A stretch of 64,000 bases of DNA from Variovorax jilinensis (GTDB lineage: Bacteria; Pseudomonadota; Gammaproteobacteria; Burkholderiales; Burkholderiaceae_C): assembly GCF_030316885.1 (NCBI RefSeq), contig NZ_JASZYQ010000005.1, forward strand, positions 248,001-312,000. The letters run 5' to 3'. The notes below the pieces were generated by a model, which was given only the letters and a program-made list of their open reading frames with translations, had not been told where the DNA came from and made no database searches. This document shows positions 62,495 to 64,000 of this stretch, in pieces (the first letter of the stretch is position 1; each line of letters begins with the position of its first letter). The translations under genes and the position numbers were made by a program.

Positions 62495-63484
62495 TTGTCC
62501 GCCGATCACGCCTTCCGCCTGCGCCGCAGGCACATTGCCCCCGCACTGTTCGCGCTCTCCGCCGTCGCTGCCGGATTCGCCCTCCCGGCTGCAGCGCAGA
62601 CCGCCCTGCCCAAGGAGGTGCGGATCGGCTTCCAGAAGGGCTCGGCCGTGCTGGTGCTGGCGCGCAAGCAGCAGGTGATCGAGAACCGGCTCAAGGCGCT
62701 CGGCGTCCCGAGCGTCAAGTGGGTGGAGTTCCAGTTCGGCCCGCCGATGCTCGAGGCCCTCGGTGCCGGCGCCATCGACCTGGGCTCGGTCGGCGACACG
62801 CCGCCGGTCTTCGCACAGGCCGGCGGCTCCGACCTGGTCTACGCGGCAGCCACACCGTCGGCACAGCATGCGGTGCTGGTGCCGAAGGATTCCCCCATCA
62901 AGTCGCTGGCCGACCTCAAGGGCAAGAAGGTCGCCTTCGGCAAGGGATCGAGTGCACACAACGTCACGATCAAGGCGCTGGCCACGGCCGGCCTCAAGTT
63001 CGAGGACATCGTGCCGACCTATCTCTCGCCGGCCGATGCGACCGCCGCCTTCAACGGCGGCAACATCGATGCCTGGGTGGTGTGGGACCCGTATGCCGCG
63101 ATCGCCGAGGAGCGCTACGGCGCGCGCGTGCTCGCGAACACCAGCGACAAGCGCCTGGCCAGCGCCAGCTACTACATGGCCAGCCGGGACTTCGCGACGC
63201 GCTATCCCGTGGCGCTGGGCGCGGTGCTCGACGAACTCGGCAAGCTCACGACCTGGTCGGGTCAGCACCGCGACGAACTGTCCGCCCTTGCAGCCGAGGC
63301 CACCGGCATCGACGTCAAGTCGTGGTCGACCGCATTCGGGCGCGCCGAATTCACGCTGGGGCCGGTGACCGACGCCCACGTGGCGCAGCAGCAGCAGCTG
63401 GCCGACACCTTCGTCTCGCTCGGCATCATCCCGCGCAAGATCAACGTGCGCGAGATCGTCTGGCGCGCGCCCGTTGCGCCCTGA
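62495..63484 (+). CDS. SsuA-like sulfonate-binding protein with TTG start
   Basis: 329 residues from a TTG at 62495, chosen because AAGAGGAG ends six bases upstream; an ATG at 62405 lies inside the promoter. Signal peptide ALFALSAVAAGFALPAAAQT. Core GFQKGSAVLVLARKQQVIEN, PPVFAQAGGSDLVYAA and IDAWVVWDPYAAIAEE, close to the protein at 18921. Again no permease or ATPase adjacent. Confidence 0.9.
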   Translation: MSADHAFRLRRRHIAPALFALSAVAAGFALPAAAQTALPKEVRIGFQKGSAVLVLARKQQVIENRLKALGVPSVKWVEFQFGPPMLEALGAGAIDLGSVGDTPPVFAQAGGSDLVYAAATPSAQHAVLVPKDSPIKSLADLKGKKVAFGKGSSAHNVTIKALATAGLKFEDIVPTYLSPADATAAFNGGNIDAWVVWDPYAAIAEERYGARVLANTSDKRLASASYYMASRDFATRYPVALGAVLDELGKLTTWSGQHRDELSALAAEATGIDVKSWSTAFGRAEFTLGPVTDAHVAQQQQLADTFVSLGIIPRKINVREIVWRAPVAP

Positions 63485-63496
63485 TCGGGCCGGCTT

Positions 63497-64000
63497 TCAG
63501 GGCCGTGCGGCGCCGGGATCTGCCGGTGCGGGCGGCGCCTCGCGGCAGGCCCAGGCAGCCAATGCCAGCAGCAGCGCCGCAGGGCCATAGATCCACATCG
63601 GCGCGACGACCGGCAGCAGCCCTGCTGCCAGCGGCCCGGTGCCGGCGCCGATGTCGCGCCATATCGAGCGCGCCGCGAGCGCCTGCACGCGCTGCGGGCC
63701 CGGCGTGCGGCGCGCGACGATCGGTGCCAGCAGAGGCAGCTGCAGCGCGCGCAGCACCACGATCAGGGCTGCGCAGCTCCACAGCCAGCCGAAGCCGAAG
63801 CCGATCAGCGCGAGCGCCGAGAGCAGCGACAGCAGCACCAGCATCCGCTCGGCGCCGTGGCGCTCGGCCAGGTGGCCGCCAGCCGGGCCGAGCAGGATCT
63901 CGGCCAGGTAGCGCGTGGCCATCAGCACGCCCGCGACGATCACCGCGCTGCCGGGCAGCAGGTCGTGGCCGAGATAGGAGAGGCCGATGATGAACAGGCC
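63497..64000 (-). CDS. MFS transporter, C-terminal part
   Basis: 168 residues visible; the frame is open to the last base, so the N-terminus lies beyond the window. Four to five hydrophobic helices with AEILLGPAGGHLAERHGAER, the loop between helices of the major facilitator superfamily. Substrate unknown. Convergent with the SsuA-like gene. Confidence 0.75.
   Translation of the reverse strand, partial: GLFIIGLSYLGHDLLPGSAVIVAGVLMATRYLAEILLGPAGGHLAERHGAERMLVLLSLLSALALIGFGFGWLWSCAALIVVLRALQLPLLAPIVARRTPGPQRVQALAARSIWRDIGAGTGPLAAGLLPVVAPMWIYGPAALLLALAAWACREAPPAPADPGAARP

Overview
The window is high-GC DNA with tightly packed, often 1-4 bp overlapping genes and no RNA genes, CRISPR arrays or insertion sequences that I could see. 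Gene content (cydCAB, IorAB-type molybdoenzyme, repeated SfnB/NtaA/SsuA families, LsfA-type peroxiredoxin, Gln-type thiol dioxygenase) suggests a betaproteobacterium of the Burkholderiales, most like Variovorax or another Comamonadaceae. That assignment is inference from family content, not from a marker gene.

Region 1 (1-9860) is respiratory and general metabolism: the end of cydC, cytochrome bd oxidase genes cydA and cydB with a small two-helix partner, a convergent three-gene periplasmic molybdenum hydroxylase (large subunit, 2Fe-2S subunit, tri-haem cytochrome c), a DoxX-like membrane protein and a glyoxalase-fold protein.

Region 2 (about 9990-63484) is a continuous organosulfur acquisition island of more than 50 kb. 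From left to right: (a) a minus-strand block with a CysB/SsuR-type LysR regulator, an AtsK-like alkylsulfate dioxygenase and a carbohydrate-type ABC importer; (b) a 1-Cys peroxiredoxin with its own terminator; (c) FMNH2-dependent monooxygenases, two sulfonate-binding proteins, MetY, a secreted thiosulfate sulfurtransferase and a YeeE/YedE (TsuA-like) sulfur importer; (d) an arylsulfotransferase-family protein, an FMN reductase, two SfnB-like desulfurisation enzymes, another monooxygenase and a ferredoxin-NADP reductase; (e) a five-gene sulfur-storage operon: rhodanese, serine O-acetyltransferase, XRE regulator, Family 2A encapsulin shell and a cysteine desulfurase with a 245-residue disordered leader; (f) an SsuD/ABC/cytochrome c operon; (g) an SfnB-like enzyme, a thiol dioxygenase and a four-domain rhodanese, all translationally coupled; (h) a TauD-like dioxygenase with a second ABC operon carrying two binding proteins; (i) MetQ, a cysteine-free CMD protein, a second four-domain rhodanese, a desaturase and a further binding protein. 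The window closes inside an MFS transporter gene.

Read together, the island covers import of sulfonates, sulfate esters and thiosulfate, oxygenolytic release of sulfite, trans-sulfuration by rhodaneses, assimilation into cysteine (serine O-acetyltransferase) and methionine (MetY), and probable storage of sulfur in an encapsulin nanocompartment loaded with cysteine desulfurase. Only two regulators are visible (LysR and XRE). Several promoters share an ATAT-centred element upstream of a -35/-10 pair, which may be the LysR binding site. The encapsulin operon embedded in this island is the most exciting system here; the four-domain rhodaneses with alternating active sites and a stand-alone copy of a binding-protein leader are the least explained.
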